Source: Spirochaetales bacterium (GTDB lineage: Bacteria > Spirochaetota > Spirochaetia > JABMQR01). From it: a DNA stretch of 8,420 bases. A program made the translations under genes and the position numbers. Location: contig JAGLNY010000354.1 of assembly GCA_023139255.1 (NCBI GenBank), positions 1-8,420 on the forward strand. The letters are read 5' to 3'. Below are positions 6,180-8,420 of this stretch, piece by piece (within the stretch, counting starts at the first letter, position 1; every line of letters begins with the position of its first letter). Under the pieces are notes generated by a model, which was not told the DNA's origin, did not search any database, and saw only the letters and a program-made list of their open reading frames with translations.

Positions 6180-8420
6180 CTATTTCAGACTTCGCCCAAG
6201 GAGGGTTCTTTCCAGATTACACGGCAGTTCTCTCACCGGTTTTCCGGTTGCATGGGCTATTGCTGCAGCAATTGCTGCACCTACGGCCTCCGTTGCAGGT
6301 TCCCCTAAAGATTTAGCTCCGTAGGTACCTTCCTTATCTTCACACTCAAAAATAATAGCCTCCATATCAGGCATATCAATAGATGTCGGAAAAAGATAGG
6401 TGTCAAAATTCATCGCGTCCGGTCTGCCGTTTTTAACCGTTACTTCTTCTGTAATCCCAAGCCCTTGTCCCATGGCAATGCCCCCATAGATTTGACCCTC
6501 CACCGTATCAGGATTCACACAGGTACCTACATCATGTCCGGATGACACTTTTAATACATCCACAAACCCGGTCTCCATATCTACTTCTACTTCAGCTACC
6601 ACTACCCCATAGGAATATGTGGGAAAAGCATCCCCCTGGGTTGTATAATGATCAACACTCAAATCCCTTGGCTCACTCCAGTTAAAAGCAGCCATGGATT
6701 TACCTGTCCATAATCTGGTATTGCATACATCCGCCAAGCTCACTTTATTACAACAGTCACTGCCGACAATATAATATTCATTATTTAAGATATCAACTTC
6801 CTCCGGTTTTGCTTCAAGCTTCCCGGCCGCAGTTTCTCTAAGCATATCACCCAGCTCAATAGAAGCCTTTCTCATTGACTGGGCCCCCATTACCGTACCC
6901 CTGGATGCCACCGTCATACCTGAGTCAGGTATGGAATGAGTATCCACTCCCACGAAATTGATAGTATCCGGAGTACAGCCTATACCTTCTGCAGCGATTT
7001 GAACGTAAGCGGTTTTTAGTCCCTGACCATTTTCTGCCAGTCCGGAATTTATCAGGATGGTTCCGTCTTCCATAGCTGTACATAAAGCTGCACCGGCATC
7101 CGGGGTTTCCGCACCATACCCGCAGCCTCTATAACAGGTAACCAAAGCAATACCTTTTCTCTTTTCTTTTAAATTGTGAGTTCCGGTATATTCCTTTTTT
7201 TTCTTGTAGTACTCTGTTTTCTCCAGCATGTGATCTATCATTTCGAGAGTAATAGTTTCTTCTACAAGTTTTTGACTTGTTGCTGTTAAATCACCCTGCT
7301 TTAAGATATTTTTCTTCCTCAAATCAATTTCATCTATTCCCATTTCATTGGCAATCTCGTTTATAAACTGCTCCTGGGCAAAAATAATCTGGGGAGAAGA
7401 GTATCCCCTCATGGCTCCTGAATGGATATTGTTGGTAAAGACACCGTAGGTATCTGTTTTTATGTTAGGAATATTGTAAACACCTGCAGAGTGAATCGCT
7501 GCCCTGCAGTTCAGGAACTGTGTTTGATTGTTATATGCCCCGGAGTTGGCAATTTGCGTTCCTTCCCATGCGACTATTTTCCCATCCGAAGTCAGCCCAG
7601 CCTTATATTTAAGTATAAAAGGATGGCGCTTGGGTGATTCCAGAAAAGATTCTTCTCTGGTCATCACCATTTTTACGGGTCTGTTTGCAGCTATAGCTAA
7701 AAGAGCTGCCCTTCCTACGATCATACCAACTAATTCTTCTTTTCCCCCGAAGGAACCGCCTAACGTTTTTTGCACTACTCTGCATTTATTAATGGGCGCC
7801 TGAATAGCATCCGCTAAATATCGTCTGGTAAAGAACGGGTTTTGAGCAGAAGCATATGCTGTAATCAAACCTGCTTCCTGATCCTTTAAAACAACACATG
7901 CTTCACTTTCAATGTACGAATGCTCAACATAAGAAGTTCGGTACTCTCGTTCCAGAATAATATCTGCTTCATCAAATCCTTTTTCACTATCACCTTTTCT
8001 CAGTGCATAATATGAATCATAAAAAATATTACCCTTTTTTTCTTTGCATGGGATGTTATCTTTTAAGCCAACCCCTTTTTCCCTTACTTGCAGGGCATTC
8101 TCCTTAAGAGCCTCTTCAACAGTAAAGACACCTTTGAGTTCTTCATACTCTACTTCAATTGCCCTTAATGCATCTTCAACCAATTCAACCGTTTCTGCTG
8201 CAGCAATAGCTACTGTTTCCCCGATATATTTTACTGTTCCGTCACACAGATAAGGATAATCCGCCCAGCTTGTCGGGTTGGGAACATCTTCCGCAATCAG
8301 GACCGCATGGACACCTTTAATTCCTTTTGCCCGGGAAGTATCAATCTTTACAATCTTTGCATGAGCATAATTACTACGGAGGCAGCCACTGTAAAGCATG
8401 CCCGGGAATTTAACATCTGC
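6180..8420 (-). CDS. Xanthine dehydrogenase family, molybdopterin-binding large subunit (5'-partial)
   Basis: This is the catalytic Mo-pterin subunit of a three-subunit molybdenum hydroxylase, expected in the cytoplasm, which hydroxylates a carbon with water and passes electrons to the Fe-S and FAD subunits. The frame stays open to the window edge: the seven codons before the Met at 8399 read ADVKFPG, a typical continuation of this family, so that Met is internal and roughly 15-30 N-terminal residues are missing. Counting from it, visible motifs are SAQNPF (Gln186), GGSFGGKE (Glu221), CRAAIH (Arg299), AMRGY (Arg331, Tyr333), GYG (Tyr428), AENGQG (455-460) and GAKSLGEPA (Glu700). Spacings match bovine xanthine oxidoreductase Gln767, Glu802, Arg880, Arg912, Phe914 and Phe1009 exactly, as I recall that protein. 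The Cys of aerobic CO dehydrogenase's active-site loop is absent. Stop is TAG. Family call is very secure; the substrate (purine, other N-heterocycle or aldehyde) is not established. Confidence 0.95.
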   Translation of the reverse strand, partial: ADVKFPGMLYSGCLRSNYAHAKIVKIDTSRAKGIKGVHAVLIAEDVPNPTSWADYPYLCDGTVKYIGETVAIAAAETVELVEDALRAIEVEYEELKGVFTVEEALKENALQVREKGVGLKDNIPCKEKKGNIFYDSYYALRKGDSEKGFDEADIILEREYRTSYVEHSYIESEACVVLKDQEAGLITAYASAQNPFFTRRYLADAIQAPINKCRVVQKTLGGSFGGKEELVGMIVGRAALLAIAANRPVKMVMTREESFLESPKRHPFILKYKAGLTSDGKIVAWEGTQIANSGAYNNQTQFLNCRAAIHSAGVYNIPNIKTDTYGVFTNNIHSGAMRGYSSPQIIFAQEQFINEIANEMGIDEIDLRKKNILKQGDLTATSQKLVEETITLEMIDHMLEKTEYYKKKKEYTGTHNLKEKRKGIALVTCYRGCGYGAETPDAGAALCTAMEDGTILINSGLAENGQGLKTAYVQIAAEGIGCTPDTINFVGVDTHSIPDSGMTVASRGTVMGAQSMRKASIELGDMLRETAAGKLEAKPEEVDILNNEYYIVGSDCCNKVSLADVCNTRLWTGKSMAAFNWSEPRDLSVDHYTTQGDAFPTYSYGVVVAEVEVDMETGFVDVLKVSSGHDVGTCVNPDTVEGQIYGGIAMGQGLGITEEVTVKNGRPDAMNFDTYLFPTSIDMPDMEAIIFECEDKEGTYGAKSLGEPATEAVGAAIAAAIAHATGKPVRELPCNLERTLLGRSLK

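Noticed and set aside
8397..8399. Met codon as the true start of the hydroxylase large subunit
   Set aside because: The frame is open upstream to the edge and encodes ADVKFPG, a typical in-family segment just before this Met, so the gene begins outside the window.
6180..8420. Aerobic-type carbon monoxide dehydrogenase (CoxL) identity
   Set aside because: The active-site loop reads AMRGYSSPQ and lacks the characteristic Cys-containing motif of form I CO dehydrogenase; the xanthine-type Glu and Arg are present instead.

Overview
The window is a compact, entirely minus-strand block of anaerobic metalloenzyme genes. The moderate-to-low GC, strong GGGAGG-type ribosome binding sites, an aldehyde:ferredoxin oxidoreductase (AOR) and an anaerobe-style xanthine dehydrogenase family enzyme together suggest a strictly anaerobic member of the Firmicutes, most likely a clostridial lineage. 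This is an inference from gene content; no rRNA or other taxonomic marker is present.

In order of transcription (right to left) the window holds: (1) a three-subunit molybdenum hydroxylase of the xanthine dehydrogenase family, with the large Mo-binding subunit (8420 to 6180, its first residues cut off by the window edge), the FAD subunit (6167 to 5289) and the 2Fe-2S subunit (5296 to 4820), spaced 12 nt apart and then overlapping by 8 nt; (2) after a 77-nt gap, an AOR-family tungsten/molybdenum oxidoreductase (4742 to 2883), followed after 6 nt by a 90-residue MoaD/ThiS-like sulfur carrier ending in Gly-Gly (2876 to 2604); (3) 25 nt later, an M20 zinc peptidase-like hydrolase resembling E. 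coli YgeY (2578 to 1394); (4) after a 114-nt gap with a plausible promoter and an 8-bp inverted repeat, a 12-helix major facilitator transporter (1279 to 95). Two adjacent hairpins close the block at the left edge. No RNA genes, CRISPR arrays, mobile elements or pseudogenes were seen.

The likely joint role is catabolism of a small organic compound under anaerobic conditions. The transporter would move the compound or a product across the membrane, the Mo hydroxylase would oxidise a heterocycle or aldehyde-like carbon, the M20 hydrolase would cleave an amide or peptide-like bond, and the AOR would interconvert an aldehyde and an acid with ferredoxin. The MoaD-like protein would supply sulfur for the pterin dithiolene. 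YgeY-type hydrolases occur with xanthine dehydrogenase-like enzymes in the E. coli yge/ygf purine-related cluster, so a purine or other N-heterocycle route is the leading guess. The large subunit keeps the positions equivalent to bovine xanthine oxidoreductase Gln767, Glu802, Arg880, Arg912 and Glu1261, which fits a purine-like substrate, but Tyr replaces both substrate-sandwiching Phe residues. The true substrate cannot be read from sequence alone.
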